A DNA stretch of 64,000 nucleotides from an uncultured Bacteroidia bacterium (GCA_902769875.1 CACXQV010000002.1:91252-155251); one strand, 5' to 3'. Numbered from the stretch's first letter, positions 18,291-27,376 are shown. Notes: a model not told the origin generated them from the letters alone. Program-made: numbers and translations.

Positions 18291-19877
18291 TCATTCCAAT
18301 GGGTAGAAAAACTGCCAGTCCACTTGGTAAATCCAGTTGTTGGTCGGGGTGCAAACGCTGATGCCTTTGTTGCCTCCGATTTTCTTCAGCTTCGAGAGCA
18401 GCTCGCGGCGCGTTTCGAGGTATTTCGTGAATTTCCCGTTTTCGATGACGATGTAGTCATAGTCCCAAGTGAAGGCTTTTTTGAGCAGTTCCTCGTCGTC
18501 CGTCATCACCGTGAAGCCTTTGCGCCCCATTTGGATGAAAGGCCCGTTTTGGGCAAAGCCGTAGAGGCAGAGTATTTTGGCGTCTCGTGGTATGTTGAGC
18601 GAGTCCAAAAGCAGGTCGGAGTCCTTGTAGTTGAGGTATGAGATGAGGCCGTCGTATTCAACCTTGCGCCGTTCCTCTTGCGTCGTCCTGACCCCTTGAA
18701 ACCATGTAATGCAAAGGACTGTTGCAGCAACCAAGCCTGCAACCTTGGCCGTAAGGTGGCGCAGGGTGATGGCCCTGAGCAACAGCATGGCCGCCATCAG
18801 CACGGGCAGGAAGAACGTGTCCAGAAGGTAATAGTCGTGGAAAGGCATTTGCTGCATCATCGCTATGCCGAAAAGCAAGCAGCCAAAGGCGTAAACGGCC
18901 ACCAACCACCAGTATGACAAGGGCTTTTTGCCCTCACTTTCGGAAGGTTTTTTCCTGTTTCGGGAGCCACACCAAAGCGCCAAAGCCATCATGACGGCGA
19001 AAATCACATATTGGCTGCGTTGGAAATAGTGGAAAGTCCATTTGTGGTAGGTGTCGGCGATGAGCTCTTTGGCATCCTGAAAGTCTTCCGGCGGCAAAAG
19101 CTGACTCAGGAAAATGGTGCCGTACATATCGCGAAGATGTTGGTTCCAAATGAAATAGGCGATGAATGCGCCTGCCGAAAGCGTCACTGCGGGCAGCTTG
19201 TCGACGAAGGTGCTCTCTTTGCGGAAAATGCGCAACAACTCGAAGCAAAGGATGGCGATGAGCTCGATGGCGAAGGTGGTGCGTATCAGCATCGAAAGGG
19301 TCAGGAAGGCGATGGCCTTGTTGAAGCGTTTGCGTTGTCCGGTTTGGGCAAACAGGAGATAATGCCAAAGCCCAACCACACCCAAGGCGAAGGCTGGAAT
19401 GCTGGGCAGGAAACCGTTGCTATAGTAGGCAAAGACGGGCGAACATAAAGCCAAAAAACTGACAAGCAGTGATTTGGAAAAACTATGGGTGAGCAACCAA
19501 GCCGTTCTGTAGACGAACATCAGCCCTATCAGGCCCCAAAGCAGCGTCCATAGGCGGAAGACCCAAGGCGAGGTGGTGCCAAGAAGTTGCATCAGCAGGG
19601 CGGTAGTGTATTCATGTATGGGGAAGTCGGCTGCGGTAATGGTGCTTTCGGAGGGTTCTTTCCAGTAGCCCGGAAATTGTTTGTTGTAAATCATCGTTTC
19701 GGGATGGAACAGGTCGAAGCCGTTGTTGATGAAACCGAGCGCAAGGGCATAATGGTCTTGTGAGGCCCAAGCGTGAATATGGGTGGGGTATTCGTCCATA
19801 TATTTGCGCTGGAGGAAAAACAAAGCCAAACCAATGACAATCAATGCGATAGGGATTCTTATCCGGAATTGTCTCAT
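18291..19877 (-). CDS. GT-C membrane glycosyltransferase-like protein (ArnT/PMT type)
   Basis: A 528-residue membrane protein with about ten to twelve hydrophobic segments up to residue 410 and a soluble C-terminal domain. An acidic stretch after the first membrane segment (MDEYPTHIHAWASQDHY) is consistent with the catalytic first loop of GT-C enzymes, which use lipid-linked sugars, and the PMT/ArnT superfamily is the best fit. The C-terminal part (YDYIVIENGKFTKYLETRR) is soluble and probably periplasmic. Likely role: glycosylation of an envelope component; acceptor and sugar unknown. The gene follows the Ig-like lipoprotein by 12 bp and they are probably one operon. Confidence 0.65.
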   Translation of the reverse strand: MRQFRIRIPIALIVIGLALFFLQRKYMDEYPTHIHAWASQDHYALALGFINNGFDLFHPETMIYNKQFPGYWKEPSESTITAADFPIHEYTTALLMQLLGTTSPWVFRLWTLLWGLIGLMFVYRTAWLLTHSFSKSLLVSFLALCSPVFAYYSNGFLPSIPAFALGVVGLWHYLLFAQTGQRKRFNKAIAFLTLSMLIRTTFAIELIAILCFELLRIFRKESTFVDKLPAVTLSAGAFIAYFIWNQHLRDMYGTIFLSQLLPPEDFQDAKELIADTYHKWTFHYFQRSQYVIFAVMMALALWCGSRNRKKPSESEGKKPLSYWWLVAVYAFGCLLFGIAMMQQMPFHDYYLLDTFFLPVLMAAMLLLRAITLRHLTAKVAGLVAATVLCITWFQGVRTTQEERRKVEYDGLISYLNYKDSDLLLDSLNIPRDAKILCLYGFAQNGPFIQMGRKGFTVMTDDEELLKKAFTWDYDYIVIENGKFTKYLETRRELLSKLKKIGGNKGISVCTPTNNWIYQVDWQFFYPLE

Positions 19878-19889
19878 GGCTTGTTCGGT

Positions 19890-21728
19890 TTACAGTTCCC
19901 AGGCTTCATCCAAGTCGATGTCCCAGCCGGCCTTGATTTCCAAGGGGTCTTTGTAATCGATGATGGTTTCGGGCAGCGTGCGCCAATGGTAGTTGCCCGT
20001 GCTCCATTTGCCGTTGCCGTCGGCATCGAGGATGGCGCGGAGTTTGTATTTGGCGGGCATCAGGTAGTCGAACATCACCTCTTGTCTTTTCGTAATGGTT
20101 TCTTGCTTCAGCACTTTGCCGCTCTCGTTGGTGAGTTGCACGATGACTTGTCTGATGCCTTCGGGCGGGACCACGGTGATGTAGATGTTGCCGTATTCGT
20201 CGTCTTTCAAGATGTGGAAGTCAGCCTTGATACGCTCATTCGTGCGGCCTCGGATGCCGAAAAACACCGAGTCGGGAATCTCGAAACCGTAGTTGGTGTC
20301 GACCGCAATAGGGTTCACCAACCGGTATTCCAGTCCTTCTTCGTCGACTTTCTCGAAAGCAAGTTCGTTGTAGTGTGCAATCGAGTCGCGTTTGAAGACT
20401 GCCGAATCGCGCATTTGGTAGTCGACGATGGGCTCGGAGAATACCAAAGTGAGGTATTGGCCGGGAATCAATCCTGTCTGGCCAACCAAATTGTTCTTGA
20501 CTTTCAGTTTTTCGGGCTCGCGTTTCCGTCTTCTGTTTCCCCCCGACTCCTTGAATTTCAAGCTGTAGCGCGAGGAATCGTTGATCAATGTGTCGTGTTT
20601 CACATGCACCCAAAGGCTGTCTTTCACGTTGGGTGTGAAATACCATCTGATCGTGTCGTGGTCGGGCGAGTGCAGCGAGACGAGATTGAAAGTGTCGGGC
20701 AGCATTTCGGGGGTCATCACGACGGCTTCCTTGGCGGGATGGCGGAACACGAATCGCAGCAATCCTTCTTCGACGAGCTTCTTCTCCAAAAGCACCTGCG
20801 TAGAGTCAACCTCCGTGAACATATAAAGCGTGAGGTTCAAGGCGTTTTGGTCGAAAATGCGCTGGGGCACTGTGTCTTTCTGAATGATGATGGCGGAATC
20901 GGGTCTCAGTTGAGCGGTATCATTAATCAATAAGGAGTCATTAAATAATAACAAGCTATCATTAATCAATAAAATGCTATCCGTTGCCATCGTATCCACC
21001 ACTTGCGGCCTCGAAGTTTGCGGATAGGAGGCTGGCACCAACGAATCCAAAAACGCCACTTCTTCATTCGGCAAATCGAAGAAAAGGTTGGAGTTCACAT
21101 CTTTGAGGGCGAAAACCAGATACCTCTTGTCGGCCAATCCATTGAGGCGGAAATGGCCTTCCTTGTCGGTCTTGGTGATGTAGTTAGGCTTGGTGCTCAA
21201 AGGCAACGAATCAAGGTTGTCGCGGTCGGCGGCATAGAGCGAAACGTAAGCACCTTCAACGGGCTTCTTGTCCTCGGCAGTGAGCAGTTTTCCCGCGATT
21301 TGGAGCGTGTCGATGTGGTCGCCGGTCGAAAAGCTGTACACATAATCCTTGAATTGGTTGCCTTCGTGCAAGTCCTTGATGGCCGCGCCGAAGTTGATGG
21401 TGTAGGTCGTGTTAGACGCTAAAGTCTCCTTGAACTTTATGATTACGGTCTTGTTCTTCAGTTTGATGTCGGGTTTCTCGCTCAATGGTGGCGAAATCAT
21501 CACGTTCTGATTGGCGTTTTCCAAGGTGACATATTCGTCGAAAGTGATTTCAATCTTCTTCCCGATGAAATTGATGCTATGGTTTTCGGGCACAGCTTCC
21601 ACAACCACGGGAGGCGTGGTATCCTGAGGTCCACCCGTGGGAGCCACCGCATTGGCGCAACGCTGCGCGAGGAAGGCCGTGAGCAGCATCGCGAGGCAAA
21701 AAAGCAGATATTTCAGTTTCCGAATCAC
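19890..21728 (-). CDS. Ig-like (Big_5) domain lipoprotein
   Basis: A 612-residue exported protein from a GTG at 21728. The signal peptide ends LAQRC (C24), giving a lipoprotein. Residues about 35-135 form an SbsA-type Ig-like domain (TPPVVVEAVPENHSINF, KKIEITFDEYV, TYTINFGAAIKD), followed by a transthyretin-like domain near 145-215 (IAGKLLTAEDKKPVEGAYV) and a long beta-rich remainder. This protein type is widespread in Bacteroidota, of unknown function. Residues about 249-268 (LLINDSLLLFNDSLLINDT) are encoded by an A/T-rich tandem repeat at 20915-20985 unlike the rest of the gene. The -7 box TACCTTTG sits 5 nt before the GTG, so the transcript may be leaderless. Confidence 0.8.
   Translation of the reverse strand: MIRKLKYLLFCLAMLLTAFLAQRCANAVAPTGGPQDTTPPVVVEAVPENHSINFIGKKIEITFDEYVTLENANQNVMISPPLSEKPDIKLKNKTVIIKFKETLASNTTYTINFGAAIKDLHEGNQFKDYVYSFSTGDHIDTLQIAGKLLTAEDKKPVEGAYVSLYAADRDNLDSLPLSTKPNYITKTDKEGHFRLNGLADKRYLVFALKDVNSNLFFDLPNEEVAFLDSLVPASYPQTSRPQVVDTMATDSILLINDSLLLFNDSLLINDTAQLRPDSAIIIQKDTVPQRIFDQNALNLTLYMFTEVDSTQVLLEKKLVEEGLLRFVFRHPAKEAVVMTPEMLPDTFNLVSLHSPDHDTIRWYFTPNVKDSLWVHVKHDTLINDSSRYSLKFKESGGNRRRKREPEKLKVKNNLVGQTGLIPGQYLTLVFSEPIVDYQMRDSAVFKRDSIAHYNELAFEKVDEEGLEYRLVNPIAVDTNYGFEIPDSVFFGIRGRTNERIKADFHILKDDEYGNIYITVVPPEGIRQVIVQLTNESGKVLKQETITKRQEVMFDYLMPAKYKLRAILDADGNGKWSTGNYHWRTLPETIIDYKDPLEIKAGWDIDLDEAWEL
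20915..20985. repeat. ATTAATCAATAA tandem repeat within the Ig-like lipoprotein gene
   Basis: Plus-strand units ATCATTAATCAATAA, ATTAAATAATAA and ATCATTAATCAATAA, about 27-30 bp apart. They stay in frame and encode repeated LLINDS/LLFNDS. Base composition drops sharply compared with the surrounding gene. Confidence 0.7.
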
Positions 21729-21733
21729 GGCTG

Positions 21734-21741
21734 CAAAGGTA
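21734..21741 (-). promoter_or_regulatory. -7 element against the GTG start of the Ig-like lipoprotein
   Basis: TACCTTTG on the minus strand, 5 nt from the GTG codon; predicts a leaderless or near-leaderless mRNA. Confidence 0.5.
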
Positions 21742-22049
21742 AGAAATTGTTTAATTGTTGAGTTGTTTTAATGTTGAATTGTTGGAACGATAATTCCCAA
21801 GATTTTCAATTGTTTTTTCCCAAGATTTTCAATTTTATTTCGGCGAGATAAGTAACGGATCACGAACTACATTTTTAAACGGGACATATCTATTATTATT
21901 GAACATCGGAAGAAACGGAAGAGACGAAAAATGTATTTCCGAGTTTTCTGGGTTTTTCGATGTTGATAATATGTAAACTCAATTTGCTCAAGTGTTTACA
22001 AAAAAACACTCCTTTACGACAATCCAAAAGGATTATCAATTCTTGCAAA
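21742..22049. other. intergenic stretch with GTTGAATTGTTG repeats
   Basis: No gene. 21750-21785 has the TTTAATTGTTGAGTTG / GTTGAATTGTTGG repeat also found in GH97 and upstream of glyA. CCCAAGATTTTCAATT occurs twice (21798 and 21822). The remainder is A/T-rich; no clear promoter or terminator hairpin was found. Confidence 0.6.
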
Positions 22050-23741
22050 TCATTTCACCACCGCCTTCATTGCCCTTTCGCCGACTTTCACTACATAAAG
22101 GCCTGATTTGAGGCAAAACTCGCTATGCAAAACCTGCCTCTTTTGTGCCACAGCACGACCGAGCATATCGTAGACCACAATATCAGCAGGCTCATCACAT
22201 TCGACGGCCAAACCGCCTTCGATGTTGAAAACACGAGCGGGGGAACTGGATGCTTCGGGAAGGTTTTCATAATGCTTGGAATAATACAATGCCACGTCTG
22301 CATTAACAGGCGAGATGATGTCGGGCAAATTGGGGTCGCTGAACCTCCAAACCCCTGATTCCCATTTGTGATGAATCGGGAAATGGTCGTTTGTCCAATA
22401 ATATGGATTGCCGTCGAGTACCATACGGAATTCGTGGTCGGTCATAAAACCAATGAAATCATTCCAAGCCCTTTCCAGCCCTAATATGTTGTCAGACGGT
22501 GTGTTATAGTCAAAACCCTGTCTGAAATAGAAATCCAAATAGTTCTGAAAATAATAGTCCTGATAAACTTCCCATTCTGAAACCAAGTTTCCTTGGTCGT
22601 CAAACTCATATTCCACATAGGAATCGCCCAACAACGCCCCATCGATCATACTGTATCTTTTGCAGCGCTTCATAGCAACGCGGCCTTGTTCGTCATAAGT
22701 GTTTTCGTACCTGAAGCGAGGCTGTTGTCCACTCGCCCAATTGTCGTAACAGGTTTCTGCAACGATGCGGTCTTGCTCGTCACGCTCATATTCGTATAGC
22801 ACAGGATGGTCTATCGCGGCGCCATTGTGATGGGTGAAGTTCTCCAATTTCCAAACGAGGCTGTCGTGTTCATTATAAGCAAATTCGATGGTGTCTTGCT
22901 CCCAGATGAAATCAGGAAGCGTGATACGGCGGTAATAATACCAAATGGGATTGTTGCGCTCATCATAAAGATATTTTGTTTCGGTCTCGGTTTCTATGCC
23001 GTTTGTGTTTGAAAATTCAAATTTCCTCAACAGCAAGCCGTCCGTGTTGTATTCATATTCGGAAGTGCTCTCTCCCGAATCCCAACTGCCCGTGTTGGCG
23101 TTCCAAAGGAAATATTCCTCCAAAACCAATCGGTGCTGGTCGTCGTAGGTGTAAACCAGTTTGCTAAAGGGCTTCCAGTTGTTGCCCTCGGTAAAGTCAC
23201 GGAATTCTATCGTCAAACAGCCCAGTTCGTCATATTCCCATCTCAATCGTTCGTAAGGTACCCAAGTCGTGTCAGACTCGCTACGGCTGTATGCTCTATA
23301 CTCAACGCACTTGTTGTTTTCATAATCATATTCCAATCGGTTATAAGAATGTCCTGCTCCGATTTCAGCGCACCGAAATTCAGATACGAAAACGCAGTTG
23401 CCCGCATTGTCGAAAACGCTGTCCGTCTTCTGATGGAGAAACCAGTCGTTGTTTTCCCAATTCCAGTAGGAAAAGGAAAGGCAGCGATTGTTGTCATCGT
23501 AGTCGTAGTGCCATTTTTCGGAATAATGCAAGTCGGTGGAGAACTCTTCCACTTTCGAGAAAATGACTTGGTTCAGGCGTTTGTTGCCGTCGTAACCATA
23601 GTTGAATTTGGCCCTTACAAAACCACCGTCAATATCAGTAACGACAAGGCTGTCCAAGGCTTCTGTAAGTTCGGCTGTTTGTTGCGCCATCAATGTAATT
23701 GTCGCAAAAGCCATAATGAAAACAAAGATGATTTTCTTCAT
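22050..23741 (-). CDS. secreted YD-repeat-like protein with T9SS sorting domain
   Basis: A 563-residue protein beginning MKKIIFVFIMAF with a signal peptide ending near residue 19 (LMAQ). The upstream part of the open frame crosses the promoter and is excluded. From about residue 40 to 400 it carries degenerate YD/RHS-like repeats of 20-45 residues: WHYDYDDNNRCLSFSY, YDYENNKCVEY, YTYDDQHRLVLEEY, YEYNTDGLLLRKF, YEFDDQGNLVSEW. The last 70 residues (VYDMLGRAVAQKR, LKSGLYVVKVGERAMKAVV) form a type A T9SS sorting domain, so the protein is exported and probably attached to the surface. There is no toxin domain, unlike classical RHS proteins. The -7 box TATCTTTG is at 23772-23779. Confidence 0.8.
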   Translation of the reverse strand: MKKIIFVFIMAFATITLMAQQTAELTEALDSLVVTDIDGGFVRAKFNYGYDGNKRLNQVIFSKVEEFSTDLHYSEKWHYDYDDNNRCLSFSYWNWENNDWFLHQKTDSVFDNAGNCVFVSEFRCAEIGAGHSYNRLEYDYENNKCVEYRAYSRSESDTTWVPYERLRWEYDELGCLTIEFRDFTEGNNWKPFSKLVYTYDDQHRLVLEEYFLWNANTGSWDSGESTSEYEYNTDGLLLRKFEFSNTNGIETETETKYLYDERNNPIWYYYRRITLPDFIWEQDTIEFAYNEHDSLVWKLENFTHHNGAAIDHPVLYEYERDEQDRIVAETCYDNWASGQQPRFRYENTYDEQGRVAMKRCKRYSMIDGALLGDSYVEYEFDDQGNLVSEWEVYQDYYFQNYLDFYFRQGFDYNTPSDNILGLERAWNDFIGFMTDHEFRMVLDGNPYYWTNDHFPIHHKWESGVWRFSDPNLPDIISPVNADVALYYSKHYENLPEASSSPARVFNIEGGLAVECDEPADIVVYDMLGRAVAQKRQVLHSEFCLKSGLYVVKVGERAMKAVVK

Positions 23742-23802
23742 AATTGATGGTTGTTTTAGGTGATTAGGCGGCAAAGATAATGAAATAATCAATGTGATTC
23801 TG

Positions 23803-23830
23803 TTGTGTTCCAGAATAGTTATTACCTTTG
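23803..23830 (+). promoter_or_regulatory. promoter of hicAB
   Basis: TTG (23803-23805), 17 nt, TACCTTTG (23823-23830), ending 21 nt before the hicA ATG. It is divergent from TATCTTTG (minus, 23772-23779) of the YD-repeat gene. Confidence 0.55.
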
Positions 23831-23851
23831 CAACCGAAAAACAGTTGCACA

Positions 23852-24109
23852 ATGACCAAAAAGGAAAAACTGATAGAGAGGATGTGCCGCCTGCCCAAGG
23901 ACTTCACTTTCGCCGAATTGGAAACCGTCCTTCTTCAACTTGGTTTTGAGAAAGATGACAAAGGAAAAACATCAGGATCGAGAGTGAGGTTCTATAACAA
24001 AGATAAGCAATTACAATATTTGGCACACAAACCTCATCCTGCCAACATCGTCAAGGAAAAAGCCTTGAAAGACATCGTGAACTATCTGACAGAAAACAAA
24101 CTCATATAA
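23852..24109 (+). CDS. hicA: HicA-family toxin
   Basis: Predicted mRNA interferase of a type II toxin-antitoxin pair. At 85 residues it has the HicA double-stranded-RNA-binding-like fold: an N-terminal helix, FTFAELETVLLQLGFEKDD, a Gly-Ser turn (KTSGSRVRFYN) and HKPHPANIVKEKALKDIVNYL. In canonical HicA the turn reads GSH, with the histidine catalytic; here it is GSR, a variant I associate with Bacteroidota members, so activity or mechanism may differ. Two bp separate it from hicB, and the toxin comes first, the usual order. The start is ATG 23852, since the upstream codons overlap the promoter. Confidence 0.85.
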   Translation: MTKKEKLIERMCRLPKDFTFAELETVLLQLGFEKDDKGKTSGSRVRFYNKDKQLQYLAHKPHPANIVKEKALKDIVNYLTENKLI

Positions 24110-24111
24110 AA

Positions 24112-24447
24112 ATGGATACACTAAAATACAAAGGATTCATTGGAAGCATAGAGGCCGAACTCGATAGCGACACCCTCTATGGAAAAGTGCTCGGTTTGGA
24201 CAAGGGAACTTTGGTGACCTACGAAGGCAGCACACTCGCCGAATTGAAGAAAGACTTCATCGATGCCGTGGAAGACTATATCGCTTTCTGCAAAGAGAAG
24301 GGACTTCCCCTACATAAGTCATACACAGGCAGTTTCAACATCCGCATTCCCATTGAACTCCACGCAAAAGTTGCAGCCAAAGCCCAAGAAGAAGGCATTT
24401 CGCTCAACGCTTTTGTGAAAGAAAGTCTTATGCAAGCCGTAGTTTGA
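24112..24447 (+). CDS. hicB: HicB-family antitoxin
   Basis: Antitoxin partner of HicA, 111 residues. The N-terminal partial RNase H-like domain (KYKGFIGSIEAELDSDTLYGKVLGL) is followed by FIDAVEDYIAFCKEKG, and the C-terminal third (FNIRIPIELHAKVAAKAQEEGISLNAFVKESL) is a ribbon-helix-helix DNA-binding domain. The protein should bind and block HicA and repress the promoter at 23803-23830. It starts 2 bp after hicA, so the two are translated together. Confidence 0.88.
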   Translation: MDTLKYKGFIGSIEAELDSDTLYGKVLGLDKGTLVTYEGSTLAELKKDFIDAVEDYIAFCKEKGLPLHKSYTGSFNIRIPIELHAKVAAKAQEEGISLNAFVKESLMQAVV

Positions 24448-24468
24448 AAATTAGGATTGTTTTTTTAC

Positions 24469-24476
24469 TACTTTTG
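24469..24476 (+). promoter_or_regulatory. -7 element of aspS
   Basis: TACTTTTG, with TTTG at 24443-24446 (22 nt spacing) as a possible -33 element. The leader to the ATG at 24538 is about 55 nt and contains repeated AAATCTT. Confidence 0.5.
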
Positions 24477-24537
24477 CAGTTCCGTTCATTAGACAAATCT
24501 TTAAATCTTGAAATAATAAATCTTTAAATCAGAGAAT

Positions 24538-26292
24538 ATGTACAGAACGCATACTTGTGGCGAACTTCGTCTTGCCGACGCCGGCAAGCAAGTGACATTG
24601 GCCGGCTGGGTGCAGCGCACCCGCGACAAAGGCTCCCTCGTTTGGATTGACCTCCGCGACCGTTACGGCATCACCCAACTCTTCTTGGATGGCAGCAGCG
24701 ACCCGAAACTCCTCGAACAAGCCCGCTCCTTCGGGCGCGAGTTCGTGATTCAGGCCCAAGGCACCGTCATTGAACGTGAATCGAAAAACCCGAATATGCC
24801 AACGGGAGAAATTGAACTGAAAGTCAGCGAGTTCAAACTGCTCAACGGCAGCAAGACCCCGCCCTTCACCATTGAGGACGTCAGCGACGGCGGCGACGAC
24901 CTTCGTATGAAATACCGCTATTTGGATATTCGCCGTAATCCCGTGCGCCAAAACCTTGAATTGCGCCATCGTATGGCGATGCTTGTGCGCAACTATTTGA
25001 GCAATCTCAACTTCCTTGAAATCGAGACCCCGATGCTCATCAAGAGCACGCCTGAAGGTGCCCGCGACTTCGTGGTGCCAAGCCGTATGAATCCTGGCGA
25101 GTTTTACGCCCTGCCACAAAGCCCGCAGCAATACAAGCAACTGCTGATGGTGGCCGGTATGGACCGCTACTTCCAAATTGTGCGTTGCTTCCGCGATGAG
25201 GACCTTCGCGCCGACCGTCAGCCCGAGTTCACGCAAATCGACTGCGAGATGTCGTTTGTGGAACAAGAGGATGTTTTGAACACTTTTGAGGGCTTGGCCA
25301 AGCACCTTTTCAAGGAGATGAAAGGCCTCGAGTTCGACCAATTCCCGCGTATGACCTGGCACGACGCGATGAAATACTACGGCTCCGACAAGCCCGACAT
25401 CCGCTTTGGGATGAAGTTCGTGGAACTCAACGACGTGGTGAAAGGCAAGGGATTCGGCCTCTTCGACAATGCTGAATTGGTTGTCGGTATCAATGCCGAA
25501 GGCTGCTCGGAATACACCCGCAAGCAACTTGACGCGCTCACCGAGTTTGTGAAGCGTCCACAGGTGGGTGCTGGCGGTATGGTGTATATCAAATACAACT
25601 CGGATGGCACGTTCAAGTCGTCTGTGGATAAGTTCTACACGCCTGAAGACTTGAAAGTTATCGCCGACAAGTTCGGTGCCAAGCCTGGCGACCTGATGCT
25701 CATCCTTTGCGGCGAGGCTATGAAGACCCGCACACAACTCAACGCTTTGCGACTTGAGATGGGCAACCAACTCGGCCTGCGCAAGCCCGATGAATACGCA
25801 CCGCTGTGGGTCATCGACTTCCCGCTTTTGGAATGGGACGAGGAAACGCAACGCTATTATGCTATGCACCATCCCTTCACCGCACCGAAACCCGAAGATG
25901 AGGCCTTGCTTGACGACCCGACGAAGTGGGGCGACATCCGCGCCAACGCCTACGACATCGTAATGAATGGTGTGGAGGTCGGTGGTGGCTCCATCCGTAT
26001 CCACGACCGCACTTTGCAGAACAAGATGTTCCACACGCTCGGCTTCACCGACGAGAAGGCGCAGGAGCAGTTCGGCTTCCTGATGGGTGCCTTCGAGTAT
26101 GGCGCACCGCCTCACGCTGGCCTGGCCTTCGGCTTCGACCGTCTCTGCTCGCTCTTCGGTGGTGCTGACAGCATCCGCGACTTCATCGCTTTCCCGAAGA
26201 ACAACGCCGGCCGCGACGTGATGAGCGGCTCGCCCGCTCCGATTGCTCAGGAGCAGTTGGATGAATTGCAGATTGCTTTGAATTTGAAATAG
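24538..26292 (+). CDS. aspS: aspartyl-tRNA synthetase
   Basis: Class II synthetase that charges tRNA-Asp. At 584 residues it is the full bacterial type: an N-terminal OB-fold anticodon-binding domain ([23 protein letters not shown]), motif 1 around residues 135-165, motif 2 ([24 protein letters not shown]), the bacterial GAD insertion (about 290-420) and motif 3 ([15 protein letters not shown]). The two small DUF genes downstream are close but functionally unrelated. Confidence 0.97.
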   Translation: MYRTHTCGELRLADAGKQVTLAGWVQRTRDKGSLVWIDLRDRYGITQLFLDGSSDPKLLEQARSFGREFVIQAQGTVIERESKNPNMPTGEIELKVSEFKLLNGSKTPPFTIEDVSDGGDDLRMKYRYLDIRRNPVRQNLELRHRMAMLVRNYLSNLNFLEIETPMLIKSTPEGARDFVVPSRMNPGEFYALPQSPQQYKQLLMVAGMDRYFQIVRCFRDEDLRADRQPEFTQIDCEMSFVEQEDVLNTFEGLAKHLFKEMKGLEFDQFPRMTWHDAMKYYGSDKPDIRFGMKFVELNDVVKGKGFGLFDNAELVVGINAEGCSEYTRKQLDALTEFVKRPQVGAGGMVYIKYNSDGTFKSSVDKFYTPEDLKVIADKFGAKPGDLMLILCGEAMKTRTQLNALRLEMGNQLGLRKPDEYAPLWVIDFPLLEWDEETQRYYAMHHPFTAPKPEDEALLDDPTKWGDIRANAYDIVMNGVEVGGGSIRIHDRTLQNKMFHTLGFTDEKAQEQFGFLMGAFEYGAPPHAGLAFGFDRLCSLFGGADSIRDFIAFPKNNAGRDVMSGSPAPIAQEQLDELQIALNLK

Positions 26293-26313
26293 AAGGCAAC
26301 AATCAGATTGGTT

Positions 26314-26610
26314 ATGGGACAATTGGCATTCTTGAAAACGTTCATTTTGGTGGCTATCTCGCTTGATGCGAACGACAATCGCAGACACATCCATGTGTTT
26401 AAGAAGGGGAAACGCCACCAAACGTCCCTTGCCAAGATTTGGATAGAGTCTGAAGGAAAACAATGTGTAGAGATTGCCGAGTCAACCCTTTCGACAAAGG
26501 AAAACGAGATGATAGTGGCAGCAATAAATCGTCACTGGGATTTTATCAATAAGCAGGTAACCAAGGCATTCAACGGAGAAAAAACCGTTTCAATCAACAT
26601 AGAAAAGTAA
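26314..26610 (+). CDS. DUF4160-family protein, putative half of a TA-like pair
   Basis: A 98-residue protein from the ATG at 26314. It has the HIHVFKKG element typical of DUF4160 (usually PPHVHV), then AKIWIESEGKQCVEI and a helical end (IVAAINRHWDFINKQV). DUF4160 and DUF2442 genes often sit side by side, as here with 18 bp between them, and are suspected toxin-antitoxin pairs; biochemical evidence is lacking as far as I know. The N-terminal residues (MGQLAFLKTFILVAISLDAND) differ from the common DUF4160 start and look hydrophobic. Confidence 0.7.
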   Translation: MGQLAFLKTFILVAISLDANDNRRHIHVFKKGKRHQTSLAKIWIESEGKQCVEIAESTLSTKENEMIVAAINRHWDFINKQVTKAFNGEKTVSINIEK

Positions 26611-26628
26611 CAATTGGAGGACAAAGCC

Positions 26629-26871
26629 ATGTGTAAGATGAAAAATGTAACCATCGGCATCAAAGATTTGGATTTCACCACCTATCGTGGTAAGATGATG
26701 GTAAGACTGACCGACGGAAGAGCCATCATCATTCCTGTTTCGTTCTTCCCCGACATCAAGCAAATGCCGGTAAAAGAACGCGAGAAGTGGATGGTGCTCG
26801 ACGACCAGTATTTTACGTTTGAGAATATGACAAGGGTGTATTCCATACTTGATTTGCTGAAAGTGGCATAA
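26629..26871 (+). CDS. DUF2442-family protein, putative partner of DUF4160
   Basis: An 80-residue protein; ATG at 26629 is chosen, and 26638 is also possible. The DUF2442 pattern is visible: TYRGKMMVRLTDGRAIIIPVS, FFPDIKQMPVKEREKW and a C-terminal DQYFTFENM. It is a compact beta-rich fold without membrane segments. It lies directly after the DUF4160 gene and probably in the same transcript. The usual guess for this family is an antitoxin-like role, which remains inference. Confidence 0.72.
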   Translation: MCKMKNVTIGIKDLDFTTYRGKMMVRLTDGRAIIIPVSFFPDIKQMPVKEREKWMVLDDQYFTFENMTRVYSILDLLKVA

Positions 26872-26910
26872 CTGAAGATTTACAATTGTGATAAATAAAT
26901 ACCTAAAACT

Positions 26911-27366
26911 ATGAAAACATTAAAAACCTACCTCATCGTCCTCTTGGGAGCACTCGTTTTAAGCTCCTGCTCAACGGACAAGACTATGATTGCCAAAGGC
27001 GTGAACCTCAACAAGTATGAGTACGCTTCATTGGTTCAAGCCAAAAACGGTTTCGGCACAACGACTGACATCGAAATCGAGCCGGGCATTTACGATGCCA
27101 TCGAATCAACGCGCTTGCAAATGGTAGGCTCGCAACGCATCAACGACCTGACGAGCGAGCAAAAAGGGAAACTCCTTCTGGCAAAGTATTCCGCCACCTC
27201 CACCGAAAAAGAATCCGTGCTCAGCGTCAGTTTCGAGGACTATATGACGGGCAAGACCGTGGTCTCGTGCCGTTCCTCAAACCGTGGTGCTTGGACCCGC
27301 CAAAGGGATGTGGATCGTGCCATCAGCAAATTGGCTGGCCGCATCAAACGAGTTTGGGGAAGATAA
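26911..27366 (+). CDS. small lipoprotein, unknown function
   Basis: A 151-residue lipoprotein: signal MKTLKTYLIVLLGALVLSS, lipobox LSSC at C20. The mature part is mixed alpha/beta with RQRDVDRAISKLAGRIKRVW at the end, reminiscent of the small Bacteroidota lipoproteins grouped near DUF4136, but the match is loose. It precedes another exported protein by 10 bp and the two likely form an operon. No enzyme motif seen. Confidence 0.7.
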   Translation: MKTLKTYLIVLLGALVLSSCSTDKTMIAKGVNLNKYEYASLVQAKNGFGTTTDIEIEPGIYDAIESTRLQMVGSQRINDLTSEQKGKLLLAKYSATSTEKESVLSVSFEDYMTGKTVVSCRSSNRGAWTRQRDVDRAISKLAGRIKRVWGR

Positions 27367-27376
27367 CCAAAAAACC

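Noticed and set aside
24529-26463. 644-codon open frame on the minus strand opposite aspS
   Set aside because: It lies antisense to a complete, well-matched AspS, and its translation is low-complexity H/L/V/A-rich, the usual shadow of a G/C-rich gene.
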